Shown: positions 54,997 to 63,925 of the stretch, piece after piece
How positions within the stretch are numbered: position 1 is the first letter of the stretch
How the letters are laid out: every line of letters starts with the position of its first letter
Source: Microscillaceae bacterium
Lineage (GTDB): Bacteria; Bacteroidota; Bacteroidia; Cytophagales; Microscillaceae
Reading direction: 5' to 3'
Assembly: GCA_025054775.1 (NCBI GenBank)
Contig: JANWZA010000057.1
Span: forward strand, 25,176-89,175
Length of the DNA: 64,000 bases
The notes under the pieces: generated by a model
Told to the model about the DNA's origin: nothing
Database searches by the model: none
What the model saw: only the letters and a program-made list of their open reading frames with translations
Program-made: the position numbers and the translations under genes

Positions 54997-55770
54997 ATGC
55001 AAGGCAAAAATATTTTTATTACAGGCATCGCTAATGGTATCGGGAAGGCAACTGCTTTACTTTTCGCACAAAAAGGTTGGCTCGTAAGTGGCGTAGATTT
55101 AGATGAGCAAGCTCTGCAAAAATTACGTACTGAATTAGCAAGTAAAGCCCTCTTTATACAAAAAGCAGATATTTGTAATGAAACTGAAATGCAAGCAGTT
55201 TTTAATAGTCTTGCACAGCAGACTTCCCATCAGCTAAATGTTTTAGTAAATAATGCAGGCATCTTACGCATGGGCTTTTTTGAGAACATTCCGCTTGCTG
55301 AACAGAAACGAATGATAGAAGTAAATTTTTGGGGCATGGTTAATACTACATACTGGGCCCTGCCTTTACTAAAAAATACCCCCCATGCTCAAATTATCAA
55401 TCTTTCTTCGGCTTCAGCAATCTATGGTGTACCCGAGTTTTGTGTATATGCCGCTACCAAACACGCAGTCAGAGGGTTTACTGAAGGGTTGGAAATAGAA
55501 TTTTCACGCTTGAACATTCAGGTTTCGGATATTATGCCTCCTTTTGTAAATACGGATATGCTCAACAAAGCCCCATACAAGGCTTGGGCAGTAGAAAAAA
55601 TGGGCATACATATACAACCCCATGAAATTGCCCAAAAAATTTGGCATGCCGTGCAAAAACATAAAACCCACCATATTGTAACCCTTAAACTGAAAATGCT
55701 CAACTTTTTAGGCAATCTTTTCCCTTTTATCCGAAAACCATTAATGACAAGACTCACCATGCCCAAATGA
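54997..55770 (+). CDS. Short-chain dehydrogenase/reductase
   Basis: A 257-residue classical SDR. T-G-I-A-N-G-I-G-K-A is the cofactor loop, N-N-A-G follows strand 4, and the catalytic Ser-Tyr-Lys are in L-S-S-A-S-A-I-Y-G and Y-A-A-T-K-H. Acidic D-L-D-E after strand 2 favours NAD(H). The C-terminus is basic and hydrophobic, like SDRs acting on lipids. The substrate is unknown. The start at 54997 (M-Q-G-K-N-I-F-I-T-G) was chosen; an in-frame TTG three codons earlier is the alternative. Confidence 0.88.
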   Translation: MQGKNIFITGIANGIGKATALLFAQKGWLVSGVDLDEQALQKLRTELASKALFIQKADICNETEMQAVFNSLAQQTSHQLNVLVNNAGILRMGFFENIPLAEQKRMIEVNFWGMVNTTYWALPLLKNTPHAQIINLSSASAIYGVPEFCVYAATKHAVRGFTEGLEIEFSRLNIQVSDIMPPFVNTDMLNKAPYKAWAVEKMGIHIQPHEIAQKIWHAVQKHKTHHIVTLKLKMLNFLGNLFPFIRKPLMTRLTMPK

Positions 55771-56164
55771 AAAATAAATTTCAAAATAATTCGTAAAATG
55801 TATTTATTTAACTACGTTGTGTGCTAAATTTACCTTCAGCTATTCAAGAATATTCCTTTTGCCTTTGAGCGAAGCGAAAAAAGGAATACCCCAAATGCTA
55901 AAAAATTTACTTAGTGGTATTGTTTAGTTACTTCTACTCTTGGGTAGATAGTAAAAGCAAAGCACAGCAGAGGTATAATTTTTCATTTGTGTTTGGTAAT
56001 ATTTTCATAACCTTTCGGTAATGCGCACCTAACTTTCCCAAACTTTGTAACCCCCAGGAAATGGAGCTATAAATTTGCTCAATCCTATAACAAAGCTAAA
56101 TAGTTACGAACTTTTTTAAGTTTTTTTTTGCTTATTTACTTACATAAGCATCTTTTTGATAACT
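55771..56164. other. 394-base gap with an inverted repeat
   Basis: The main feature is TATTCCTTTT (55851-55860) pairing with AAAAGGAATA (55879-55888) around GCCTTTGAGCGAAGCGAA. This may be a terminator of the SDR gene or part of the GCTTCG-rich repeat type seen at 25021 and 39580. I see no gene. Confidence 0.5.
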
Positions 56165-57334
56165 ATGCCCAAACAAGCTGTACCTACACACAAGCCTCAA
56201 GAAACAGCTATCTTGGTAGCCGTTGCCCCAAAGCAACAGAATGAATTAGTTACTCAAGCTTACCTAGAAGAATTAGCTTTTTTGGCTGAAACCTTAGGTT
56301 TGAAAACCGTAGGGGTTTTTACTCAAAAACTAGAAAAACCTGATAGCCGTACCTTCGTAGGAAAGGGCAAATTGCAGGAAATTATGGCCTTTTTACAACA
56401 AAATGAAGTGGATACTATTATCTTTGACGACGATCTTTCACCAAGTCAAGTACGTAATTTAGAAGCCGAACTCAAACGCAAAATTATCGACCGAAGTCTG
56501 CTCATTTTGAATATTTTTGCCCTACGTGCCAAAACCGCACAAGCCAAAACCCAAGTAGAATTAGCTCAATATCAGTATCTTTTACCACGCCTTACGCATA
56601 TGTGGACGCACCTTTCAAGGCAAAAAGGAGGAATTGGCATGCGCGGACCCGGAGAAAAAGAACTAGAAACAGACCGTCAAATTATTAATGATAGAATTAG
56701 CCTACTCAAAGAAAAATTAGCTGAAATTGATAGGCAAAGCACTGTAAGGCGAAAAGCACGTAAAAACATGGTACGTGTGGCTCTAGTGGGCTATACCAAC
56801 GTAGGCAAGTCCTCGCTTATGAATTTGTTGGCAAAGGAAACCTTATTAGCCGAAAACAAACTTTTTGCTACTTTAGATGCCACAGTACGAAAAGTGGTAT
56901 TGCAGGGTATTCCATTTTTGCTTACGGATACAGTCGGCTTTATTCGTAAGCTCCCCACTACACTCATAGAGTGTTTCAAATCTACTCTAGATGAAGTACG
57001 CGAAGCAGATATCCTTTTACACGTAGCCGATATTTCTAGCCCACACTGTAGCGAACAAATAGAGGTAGTAAACCGCACTTTGGTGGAAATTCAAGCCGCA
57101 GACAAACCTACTATAATGGTTTTCAACAAAATAGATCTTATGAATGATGATAGCTATTATTTACTTTCACAACCCTTTCTCAATTCCAACTCACAATCTT
57201 ATACTATTGGTATCTCCGCTACGCAACAAATTAACATTGATAAACTCAAAGAAATGCTCTTTAATTTGGTTTCAAAACGATATTATCAAATCTTTCCTAA
57301 TTACTTGAACCTTAAACAAGAAGAAAGCACCTAA
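56165..57334 (+). CDS. hflX: GTPase HflX
   Basis: A 389-residue protein. The N-terminal HflX domain has the segment G-K-G-K-L-Q-E-I and the glycine-rich linker G-I-G-M-R-G-P-G-E-K-E-L-E-T-D. The G domain shows G1 G-Y-T-N-V-G-K-S-S, G3 D-T-V-G-F-I and G4 N-K-I-D. HflX splits stalled 70S ribosomes under stress. The ATG at 56165 was preferred over an in-frame TTG nine bases earlier. A short hairpin overlaps the stop. Confidence 0.96.
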   Translation: MPKQAVPTHKPQETAILVAVAPKQQNELVTQAYLEELAFLAETLGLKTVGVFTQKLEKPDSRTFVGKGKLQEIMAFLQQNEVDTIIFDDDLSPSQVRNLEAELKRKIIDRSLLILNIFALRAKTAQAKTQVELAQYQYLLPRLTHMWTHLSRQKGGIGMRGPGEKELETDRQIINDRISLLKEKLAEIDRQSTVRRKARKNMVRVALVGYTNVGKSSLMNLLAKETLLAENKLFATLDATVRKVVLQGIPFLLTDTVGFIRKLPTTLIECFKSTLDEVREADILLHVADISSPHCSEQIEVVNRTLVEIQAADKPTIMVFNKIDLMNDDSYYLLSQPFLNSNSQSYTIGISATQQINIDKLKEMLFNLVSKRYYQIFPNYLNLKQEEST

Positions 57335-57353
57335 CACTTAACTTGTAGGTGCT
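57326..57353 (+). terminator. Hairpin overlapping the hflX stop
   Basis: AGCACCTA (57326-57333) pairs with TAGGTGCT (57346-57353), 8 bp. There is only a weak T tract afterwards. It lies before the convergent DUF4295 gene. Confidence 0.4.
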
Positions 57354-57399
57354 TCATCTTTAGCAATTGCTAATAACGAAATAATAAAATTGAAACGAA

Positions 57400-57555
57400 T
57401 TAGCGCTTTAAGGCTTCTTGTACCTCCTCCAAAGGAACTATCTCTTCTTTGAAAGTGTAAGCTCCTGTCTTTGGTGATTTTACAGCTTTAATCACTTTTG
57501 CGTATGCACGCGTAGCACCTTCTTTCTTTAAGGTCGCAACTACTTTCTTTGCCAT
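57400..57555 (-). CDS. DUF4295 small protein
   Basis: 51 codons: M-A-K-K-V-V-A-T-L-K-K-E-G, then V-K-S-P-K-T-G-A-Y-T-F-K-E-E, which is the DUF4295 signature (V-K-S-P-K-T-G-A-Y). The family is specific to Bacteroidota and always near rpmG; a ribosomal role is suspected. Here it is 13 bases downstream of rpmG. ftsY, often the next gene in other Bacteroidota, is not present. Confidence 0.9.
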   Translation of the reverse strand: MAKKVVATLKKEGATRAYAKVIKAVKSPKTGAYTFKEEIVPLEEVQEALKR

Positions 57556-57568
57556 AGTACTTCAGGAA

Positions 57569-57751
57569 TTATTTGATTTCTTTGTGGATAGTATGTTTCT
57601 TGAGAATAGGGTTGTATTTTCTCAACTCCAACCGTTGTGTAGTATTTTTACGATTTTTAGTCGTAACATAACGAGAGATCCCAGGCAGCCCTGTCGCTTT
57701 ATGTTCAGTGCATTCTAAAATTACTTGAATACGATTACCTTTCTTAGCCAT
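57569..57751 (-). CDS. rpmG: 50S ribosomal protein L33
   Basis: A 60-residue protein [17 protein letters not shown] with [14 protein letters not shown], matching L33. The C-terminal zinc-ribbon cysteines are absent, apart from the single early Cys, as in the zinc-free Bacteroidota form. It is followed by DUF4295. rpmB (L28), normally just upstream in the phylum, is missing here; the upstream neighbour is a divergent membrane-protein gene. Confidence 0.95.
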   Translation of the reverse strand: MAKKGNRIQVILECTEHKATGLPGISRYVTTKNRKNTTQRLELRKYNPILKKHTIHKEIK

Positions 57752-58054
57752 TGTCTTAATATTGATTTAGAACTTTGGACTGCAAAGTTAGCTTTTTTTT
57801 TCTTAAGCTAAGCTAAAAACTAAAATTTCTTACTCTTTTTTTATATCACCTAATAAGTAATTGATAATGAGACAAGATTACGCAAAACCATACTTCATAT
57901 GATTGAAATACTTTTTTTTACTACTTTTGCCATGTCATGTTATCAAATCAAATCATAATCATAGCATCAAGTTCAGATAGTCAATCAGCCAAATCAATTG
58001 TAAAATAAACTTTTTACCTTCTGTTAAATAAATAACACTAATCCACTATCACGT
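57752..58054. other. 303-base divergent promoter region
   Basis: Between rpmG and the PAP2-like gene. Besides the rpmG -7 box there is TACTTTTG at 57922-57929 on the plus strand, about 125 bases before the membrane-protein ATG. Nothing else is seen. Confidence 0.45.
57783..57790 (-). promoter_or_regulatory. -7 box of rpmG
   Basis: Minus-strand TAACTTTG, 31 bases before the rpmG ATG. It implies that rpmG starts its own transcript rather than following rpmB. Confidence 0.5.
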
Positions 58055-58681
58055 ATGCCAATTTTTACACGTATTGCTTATATTATTTCAGGGCTATTTC
58101 ACCCACTCCTTTTGCCAAGTATTTGTTTCGCTATTTTGTTTTATTCTGTCCCCAATATAGTAGGGCATATTAAATCGGAAGCAAAATTTAATTTGTTAAT
58201 GCTCATTTTTCTGCTAACTTTTCTACTTCCGATTTTTTCCATCCTCTTGATATATGTTCTAGGACGTATTTCCTCTTTAACGTTGGAAAGCCAGCAAGAG
58301 CGGAACTTACCCTATATCATTGCCAGTGCTTTTTACGCATTTAGTACCTACTTTTTTTATACTAAGTTAGGTAGCCTTGCGGTAGTATATGTTATTTTAG
58401 GGCTTACTACCATCTCTATTATTTTAGTAACAATCATCAATTTTTTTTGGAAAATTAGCGCCCACAGCGTAGGCATAGCAGGAGTTTGGGGCTTTATTTT
58501 AGGTTTGCACTACCGATTTCCCACACAGGAATTACTTTATCCGCTTATAGTTGTTTCAGTGGTAGCAGGCCTACTTATGACGGTACGCCTCTACCTTGAT
58601 GCTCATACTCCTACCCAAGTTTGGATAGGAGCGTTGCTCGGGCTTTGTATTTGTTTGGGAGGGACAGTTGCTTTTTTGTGA
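58055..58681 (+). CDS. PAP2-like membrane protein
   Basis: A 208-residue protein with six hydrophobic helices. The segment K-I-S-A-H-S-V-G-I-A-G and the late R-L-Y-L-D-A-H-T-P-T-Q-V-W-I-G-A correspond to the second and third motifs of PAP2 phosphatases (S-G-H, and S-R-x-x-x-x-x-H), but the first, K-x-x-x-x-x-x-R-P, is not clear. It may be a diverged lipid phosphatase. It stands alone before hisS. Confidence 0.7.
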   Translation: MPIFTRIAYIISGLFHPLLLPSICFAILFYSVPNIVGHIKSEAKFNLLMLIFLLTFLLPIFSILLIYVLGRISSLTLESQQERNLPYIIASAFYAFSTYFFYTKLGSLAVVYVILGLTTISIILVTIINFFWKISAHSVGIAGVWGFILGLHYRFPTQELLYPLIVVSVVAGLLMTVRLYLDAHTPTQVWIGALLGLCICLGGTVAFL

Positions 58682-58813
58682 ATTACTCATAAATTTCCGC
58701 TATTTGAAAAGTGTAAGACACTTTTCAAAGTGATGCTAACTAAGGAAAGTACAACTCAAAACCTTGCAGAAAATTTAGTTAAGGCATAAAGACATATTAC
58801 TAAAATTTTACTC

Positions 58814-58846
58814 TTGGGCAAAGTTCGCAAGTTTTTTGTATTTTTG
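58814..58846 (+). promoter_or_regulatory. Promoter of hisS
   Basis: TTG (58814-58816) and TATTTTTG (58839-58846) with a 22-base spacer; the hisS ATG follows 25 to 31 bases later. Confidence 0.45.
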
Positions 58847-58870
58847 TAAACTTTTTTATCAAAACTACCT

Positions 58871-60274
58871 ATGAATATGCAAAAACCTACATTACCCAAA
58901 GGCACACGCGATTTTGCCCCTGAAGTAATGGTAAAACGTAATTTCATTATCCAGACCATTAAGCAAACTTTTGAAAATTTTGGATTCTTACCCTTGGAAA
59001 CTCCTGCCCTTGAAAATTTGAACACACTTATGGGTAAATATGGCGAGGAGGGTGATAGGTTGATTTTCAAAATTCTCAATTCAGGAGATTTTTTGAAAGA
59101 CATACAACCCGAGCACCTCGCCGAGGGATATAAGAAAATGACCTGGCGTATTTCAGAAAAAGCCCTCAAATATGACCTCACTGTACCGCTTGCCCGCTTT
59201 GTGGTAATGAATCAAGGAAAAATCACTTTCCCTTTTCGGAGGTATCAAATCCAACCCGTATGGCGTGGTGATAGCCCACAGGCAGGTAGATACCGAGAAT
59301 TTTATCAGTGTGATGCCGATGTAGTCGGTACAGACTCGCTTATTTGCGAAGCAGAAATTATTTTAATGATAAACGAAGTATTGCAAAATTTAGGGCTAAC
59401 AGAATACAGCGTAAAAATTAATAATCGTAAAATTTTAGCAGGCATAGCTCAAACCATAGGTATGCCCCAAGCTGAAACTGAACTCTGCACAGCTATTGAT
59501 AAAATAGACAAAATTGGCAAACAAAAAGTAGAAGCTGAGCTTGCAGAGCGAGGCTTTCCAGCAGAAGCCATTGCTCAAATGCAACCATTTTTTGCTATTC
59601 AGGGAGATATTTTTGAAAAAATACAACAACTTAAACCACTTTTGCAAAACTCCGAAATTGGCACGAAAGGTATTACCGAATTAGAGCAAACCCTGGAATT
59701 AGTAAAGCATTTTTGTCAATCTGACAATTTTATTAGTCAAAATCACCTTGATTTTGATATCACTCTTGCCCGTGGACTAAACTATTATACAGGAGCAATT
59801 TTTGAGGTAAAAGTGCATAACCTAGCTATTGGGAGTATTAGCGGTGGGGGGCGTTATGATAACCTGACAGGTGCCTTCGGGCTACCTAACGTATCAGGAG
59901 TAGGCTTTTCATTTGGATTAGATCGTATTTTTGACGTATTAGAAAAATTAAACCTTTTTCCTGCACACACGCACACCACTACGCAAGTTATGTTTACTAA
60001 CTTTGACCAAACAGCACAAAATTACGCCCTCTCTTGGCTACAAAAAACGCGAAAAGCAGGTATTAAAGCAGAAATTTATCCGCAACCTGTTAAACTCAAA
60101 AAACAACTAGACTATGCTAACCAAAAAAATATTCCTTTTGTAGTCCTTATTGGTTCAGAAGAAATGGAAAAGCAAATGTTTTCGCTCAAAGATATGCAAA
60201 TAGGCACTCAACAACAATTCCACTTTGAGGAAATGATAGCTTACATCAAAAAAAATAGCAATAACCTTGTTTAA
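58871..60274 (+). CDS. hisS: Histidyl-tRNA synthetase
   Basis: A 467-residue class II synthetase. L-P-K-G-T-R-D-F-A-P at the start, motif 2 around Y-R-E-F-Y-Q-C-D-A-D, histidine-specific A-R-G-L-N-Y-Y-T-G-A and motif 3 G-F-S-F-G-L-D-R-I-F are present, with a C-terminal anticodon-binding domain. The start may be 58871 or the second ATG at 58877. It charges tRNA-His. Monocistronic. Confidence 0.97.
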   Translation: MNMQKPTLPKGTRDFAPEVMVKRNFIIQTIKQTFENFGFLPLETPALENLNTLMGKYGEEGDRLIFKILNSGDFLKDIQPEHLAEGYKKMTWRISEKALKYDLTVPLARFVVMNQGKITFPFRRYQIQPVWRGDSPQAGRYREFYQCDADVVGTDSLICEAEIILMINEVLQNLGLTEYSVKINNRKILAGIAQTIGMPQAETELCTAIDKIDKIGKQKVEAELAERGFPAEAIAQMQPFFAIQGDIFEKIQQLKPLLQNSEIGTKGITELEQTLELVKHFCQSDNFISQNHLDFDITLARGLNYYTGAIFEVKVHNLAIGSISGGGRYDNLTGAFGLPNVSGVGFSFGLDRIFDVLEKLNLFPAHTHTTTQVMFTNFDQTAQNYALSWLQKTRKAGIKAEIYPQPVKLKKQLDYANQKNIPFVVLIGSEEMEKQMFSLKDMQIGTQQQFHFEEMIAYIKKNSNNLV

Positions 60275-60356
60275 TAAAAGTTCTCTCTTTGAGTTTTTTT
60301 AAGATATATCTATAAAAATACCGATGAGAAGCTAATTTTGAAAAAGTAAATAAAAA

Positions 60357-60384
60357 AGCCATAAATCTGCATAGATTTATGGCT
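60357..60384 (-). terminator. Terminator of efp
   Basis: AGCCATAAATCT-GCAT-AGATTTATGGCT, a perfect 12-bp stem, is followed on the minus strand by TTTTTTATTT. It lies between convergent hisS and efp. Confidence 0.85.
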
Positions 60385-60407
60385 CGTAGTAAGTATCATT
60401 AAGCAAA

Positions 60408-60971
60408 TTATTTGACTCTCTCTACATACTCACCCGTTTCAGTGTTGATACGTATTTTTTCTCCATTATCTACAAAAAGTGGCACTTGGATAGTTGCTCC
60501 TGTTTCTAAGGTGGCAGGTTTAAGAGCTTTTGTAGCTGTATCCCCTTTTACGCCGGGTTCAGTATAGGTAACTTCTAATTCTACATTTTGGGGCATTTGT
60601 GCCATTACTGCTTCACCCTCATCGGTGAATGAAATTTTGAGGTTTGTTCCCTCTTTTAAGAAGCGAATAGCATCTCCCAACACTACCTTAGGGATAACTA
60701 CCTGCTCAAAAGTTTCATTATCTATGCATACCAAATTCTCACCCTCGCGGTAAGAGTACATGTAGTCACGTGTTTCTACGCGCACAAATTCAAGCGTTTC
60801 ACCTGCACGGAAGCGATGTTCGGCTAATTTGCCTGTGCGTACATTTCGCATTTTTACTTGGTAGAAAGCACGCAAGTTACCTGGGGTACGATGTTCATAT
60901 TCCAAAACTTGTACTAATTCGTTATTAAATCTTAGAAAAGCTCCTTTATAGAGGTCGCCTGTTGTAGCCAT
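60408..60971 (-). CDS. efp: Elongation factor P
   Basis: A 187-residue protein with three beta domains: KOW-like N-domain, OB-like middle (Y-M-Y-S-Y-R-E-G-E-N-L-V-C-I-D-N) and C-domain with G-E-K-I-R-I-N-T-E-T-G-E-Y. The tip loop reads R-T-P-G-N-L-R-A-F, so the position of the E. coli modified Lys34 is Asn32 here. EF-P rescues ribosomes stalled on polyproline. The ATG at 60971 (M-A-T-T-G-D-L) was chosen over an upstream one 33 bases away. It has its own promoter and terminator. Confidence 0.96.
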   Translation of the reverse strand: MATTGDLYKGAFLRFNNELVQVLEYEHRTPGNLRAFYQVKMRNVRTGKLAEHRFRAGETLEFVRVETRDYMYSYREGENLVCIDNETFEQVVIPKVVLGDAIRFLKEGTNLKISFTDEGEAVMAQMPQNVELEVTYTEPGVKGDTATKALKPATLETGATIQVPLFVDNGEKIRINTETGEYVERVK

Positions 60972-61027
60972 ATTGCTGTATTTTTTTGAATTAAAATGAA
61001 ACATAAAAATTTAATTCCTTAAAACCG

Positions 61028-61057
61028 CAAAGTTAGGTATTTGTGTTTATTTGCCAA
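61028..61057 (-). promoter_or_regulatory. Promoter of efp
   Basis: On the minus strand TTG (61057-61055) and TAACTTTG (61035-61028) with a 19-base spacer, 56 bases before the efp ATG. Confidence 0.6.
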
Positions 61058-61379
61058 AAAATATCAACCCTTTTCAATCAAATGCTAAATAGCAGTGGTA
61101 CAATTATTTTCTTATCATAGGCAAACTTTTTTATCTTTTTTTTGTTAATTAGTTGTAGATACAACTAAAAAACTATGCGAATATCCGCATTGAAACTAAT
61201 TATCACTTCATTAAATGGTGAGTGTTCTTTTAGAAAAAGCCAAAACATAACATGATAGATGTAAGTCAAAAATACTATACTTTGCCAAGAGCAGTTAGCA
61301 TAAATGAAGCAAATTTTACTACAGACTTTTTAACTTTTGTTTTTTATATATTTTTCACTATCTAACTTTTATTTGTTCT
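61058..61379. other. 322-base gap before yceI
   Basis: No gene is seen. An 18-base palindrome TAGTTGTA-GA-TACAACTA (61150-61167) could be an operator for either flanking gene. The region just before the yceI ATG is AT-rich. Confidence 0.4.
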
Positions 61380-61913
61380 ATGGCACTTACAAAATGGGTA
61401 ATAGATCCCGCACATTCAGAAGTATTATTCAAAGTAAAACATTTGGTTATTTCTACCGTAACAGGGAGTTTCAGTAAGTTTGATGCCCAGCTAGAAACTG
61501 AAAATGAGGACTTTACCGATGCCTCTATTTTCTTCTCTGCTGAGGTTAATAGTATCAATACGAACAATGCCCAAAGAGATGCTCACTTAAAGTCTGATGA
61601 TTTTTTTGCCGCAGATAAGTTTCCCCAACTTACTTTCAAGAGTACTTCCTTTAAGAAAGTAGGTGAGAGTCAATACGAATTGAAAGGTGATTTAACTATA
61701 AGAGATGTAACCAAAAATATTACCCTAAATGTAATTTTTGGTGGCATTATGGTAGATTTTTATGGCAATACCAAGGCAGGCTTTGAGTTAGAGGGCAAGA
61801 TTAATCGTAAAGATTTTGGGCTGAATTGGAGTGCTGTAACCGAAGCAGGGGGAGTTGTGGTTTCTGACGAGGTACGCTTGTCGCTCAATATTCAAATGGT
61901 AAAACAAAGCTAA
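61380..61913 (+). CDS. YceI-family lipocalin-like protein
   Basis: A 177-residue protein that starts directly with the YceI fold (K-W-V-I-D-P-A-H-S-E-V-L-F-K-V-K-H) and contains N-A-Q-R-D-A-H-L-K-S-D-D-F-F, L-K-G-D-L-T-I-R-D-V-T-K and C-terminal V-S-D-E-V-R-L-S-L-N-I. YceI proteins bind isoprenoid-type lipids in an extended barrel. There is no signal peptide, so this version is probably cytoplasmic. It is followed by a terminator. Confidence 0.93.
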   Translation: MALTKWVIDPAHSEVLFKVKHLVISTVTGSFSKFDAQLETENEDFTDASIFFSAEVNSINTNNAQRDAHLKSDDFFAADKFPQLTFKSTSFKKVGESQYELKGDLTIRDVTKNITLNVIFGGIMVDFYGNTKAGFELEGKINRKDFGLNWSAVTEAGGVVVSDEVRLSLNIQMVKQS

Positions 61914-61937
61914 TTTGTGAGGTTGGTAATTCAAAAG

Positions 61938-61968
61938 CTCGCTTTACTAATTAGTAAGCGAGTTTTTT
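61938..61968 (+). terminator. Intrinsic terminator of yceI
   Basis: CTCGCTTTACTAA pairs with TTAGTAAGCGAG (12 bp, one bulged T), and TTTTTTATTT follows on the plus strand, 25 bases after the stop. Confidence 0.85.
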
Positions 61969-62026
61969 ATTTGAGGAGAAAAGTACTAATAATCAGTAAA
62001 AATAGCAAACAAAAGAATAGATGAAC

Positions 62027-63148
62027 TTACAAAGCTCCTTTGGTACTCGGTAAGTCATTATTAATTATTTGGATAGCCATACGAATTGCCTTGGCAAATG
62101 CCTTAAAAATAGCTTCTATTTGGTGATGGTCATTTTTGCCGTAAAAGTTTACGTGTAAGCTACAAAGGGCATTTTGCACAAAAGATTGAAAAAAATGCTC
62201 TACCATTTCAGTGGGGAAGTAGCCTACTTTTTCTCGGTGAAATGTACCCTTCCATACCAAAAAGCTACGTCCTGAAAAGTCAATAGCAACTTGGGCTTGG
62301 GCTTCATCCATAGGTAGGGTAAAGTGCCCATAACGGGCAATACCGTGTTTGCTTCCGAGTGCTTGTGCGAAGGCTTGTCCTAAGGTAAGTGCGGTATCCT
62401 CTATGGTATGATGCTCATCAATAATGAAGTCTCCTTCTACTTCTACCTGCAAACTAATTTGTGCATGCTTGGCAATTTGTGCAAGCATATGGTCAAAAAA
62501 GCCGATACCTGTATTAATTTTTTGAGGTTCGTATTTGTCCAAATTCAAGGCTACAAATACTTCAGTTTCAAGGGTTTTGCGGTGAATTTGTGCGACACGT
62601 CCTTGTTGATATTTCAAGAAGGTATAAATTTCGTCCCAATCAGTAGTAATTTTAGCAATAGCAGGGAGGAGTACAGGGGCTTTCGTATTAGCTGCAATCC
62701 AAATTCCTCGCAAGCCTAAATTTTCAGCTAATTGCATATCGGTTAATCTATCACCGATTACAAAACATTTTTTCCATTCTAATTCATCTTTTTGTTGCAG
62801 GTAATTAGTGAGCATACCTACATTAGGTTTGCGCGTAGGTGAATTTTGATGCTCAAAGGAGGTGTCTATACAAATATCTGTAAATGTAATACCTTCATTT
62901 TCGAGGATTTGTAGCATTTTATTATGTACCTGCCAAAACTTTTCTGCAGGGAAGGCGTCAGTTCCCATGCCGTCTTGGTTAGTTACCATGACAAGTTGGT
63001 AATCTAATTCGTAGATAATTCGGCGGAGGTTATAGATAACTTTGGGTAAAAAGGCTAATTTTTCTAAACTATCTACTTGAAAATTGTCTGAGGGTTCAAC
63101 GATAATTGTTCCGTCTCGGTCGATAAATAAAATTTTTTTCTTCTGCAT
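62027..63148 (-). CDS. hisB: Bifunctional histidinol-phosphatase/IGP dehydratase
   Basis: A 373-residue fusion. Residues 1-170 form a HAD phosphatase (D-R-D-G-T-I nucleophile motif, V-T-N-Q-D-G-M, and D-R-L-T-D-M-Q-L-A). Residues about 185-373 form imidazoleglycerol-phosphate dehydratase with the metal motifs G-F-F-D-H-M-L, D-E-H-H-T-I-E-D-T-A and K-N-D-H-H-Q-I-E-A. The enzyme carries out two steps of histidine synthesis. No other his genes are in the window, so the set is either scattered or continues outside. Convergent with yceI. Confidence 0.96.
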   Translation of the reverse strand: MQKKKILFIDRDGTIIVEPSDNFQVDSLEKLAFLPKVIYNLRRIIYELDYQLVMVTNQDGMGTDAFPAEKFWQVHNKMLQILENEGITFTDICIDTSFEHQNSPTRKPNVGMLTNYLQQKDELEWKKCFVIGDRLTDMQLAENLGLRGIWIAANTKAPVLLPAIAKITTDWDEIYTFLKYQQGRVAQIHRKTLETEVFVALNLDKYEPQKINTGIGFFDHMLAQIAKHAQISLQVEVEGDFIIDEHHTIEDTALTLGQAFAQALGSKHGIARYGHFTLPMDEAQAQVAIDFSGRSFLVWKGTFHREKVGYFPTEMVEHFFQSFVQNALCSLHVNFYGKNDHHQIEAIFKAFAKAIRMAIQIINNDLPSTKGAL

Positions 63149-63925
63149 TGTATTGTAGAGCTGTTTTGAGGTGAAAAGTAAATAATTTAACTTGATACTT
63201 CAATCTCACCTCTTGCCACAATTCAGATTTGACAAATACTGTAAAATCTTGTTGCCTTTTGTTTTTATTGCAAATATGTTTCTCCCTTGATAAAATCTTT
63301 TGAGTAGAAAGGAGCCTATTTGTAGGATAAAAATTAAGCTGTATGGCTCAATATTCAAGGGAACTTTTGGACAAAAGTAATGAATTATTAACAACTTTGC
63401 AAAATTATTCTACAGGATAGCACCAAGCATGTCAAAAATTTGTAGAATTATCTCTACAAGCCGTACCCAAAGTTAAGAATAAGAGCTTTCTGAAAAGAAC
63501 GGTTGCATTAACATAAAAAAACAGCTATGTACAAAGGCAAGAATATAGGAAGACTCTTTCTTTTGTTTTTTTTATTCTAGGGGCTAAGGGGTAGAAAATA
63601 AATCTCAACCACAATGTGGTTGAGATTTACAAAACCTAACTAATCAAAAACTTACAATTATGAAAACCTATTCATAAAACACAATAAGCGTGAGATTGTT
63701 TGGCTTTTTGAAAAAAAAGCGGATACGTAATTTTATCAAAGACCTTTCTTTAATGTAAGGATATGCATCATTTTTTAGGGCTTCTGTTCTATTTTTTTGG
63801 GAGTTTTTGCACCTTTTTTATTTCTAACTCACTTCAAAATACGTAATATTTTTGCATTAAACGCAGAATTTTACTTTTGAAAGCTACCAAGGTACAATTC
63901 GGTGCCTCGAGTTGAAGAATTTTGC
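63149..63925. other. Long gap upstream of hisB
   Basis: About 780 bases without a supported gene. A 62-codon minus-strand frame (63206-63394) has no family features and is rejected. A short M-K-T-Y-S reading frame (63660-63677) is also present. The palindrome at 63600-63628 is the main structure. The hisB promoter must lie in the first 100 bases, but no clear -7 box was found. Confidence 0.5.
63600..63628. terminator. Perfect 29-bp palindrome, likely terminator
   Basis: AAATCTCAACCACA-A-TGTGGTTGAGATTT, two 14-base arms. On the minus strand TATTTTCTAC follows, so it could end a minus-strand transcript coming from the right edge. Confidence 0.6.

Noticed and set aside
63206..63394. 62-codon minus-strand frame upstream of hisB
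   Set aside because: AT-rich, no start context and no family pattern.
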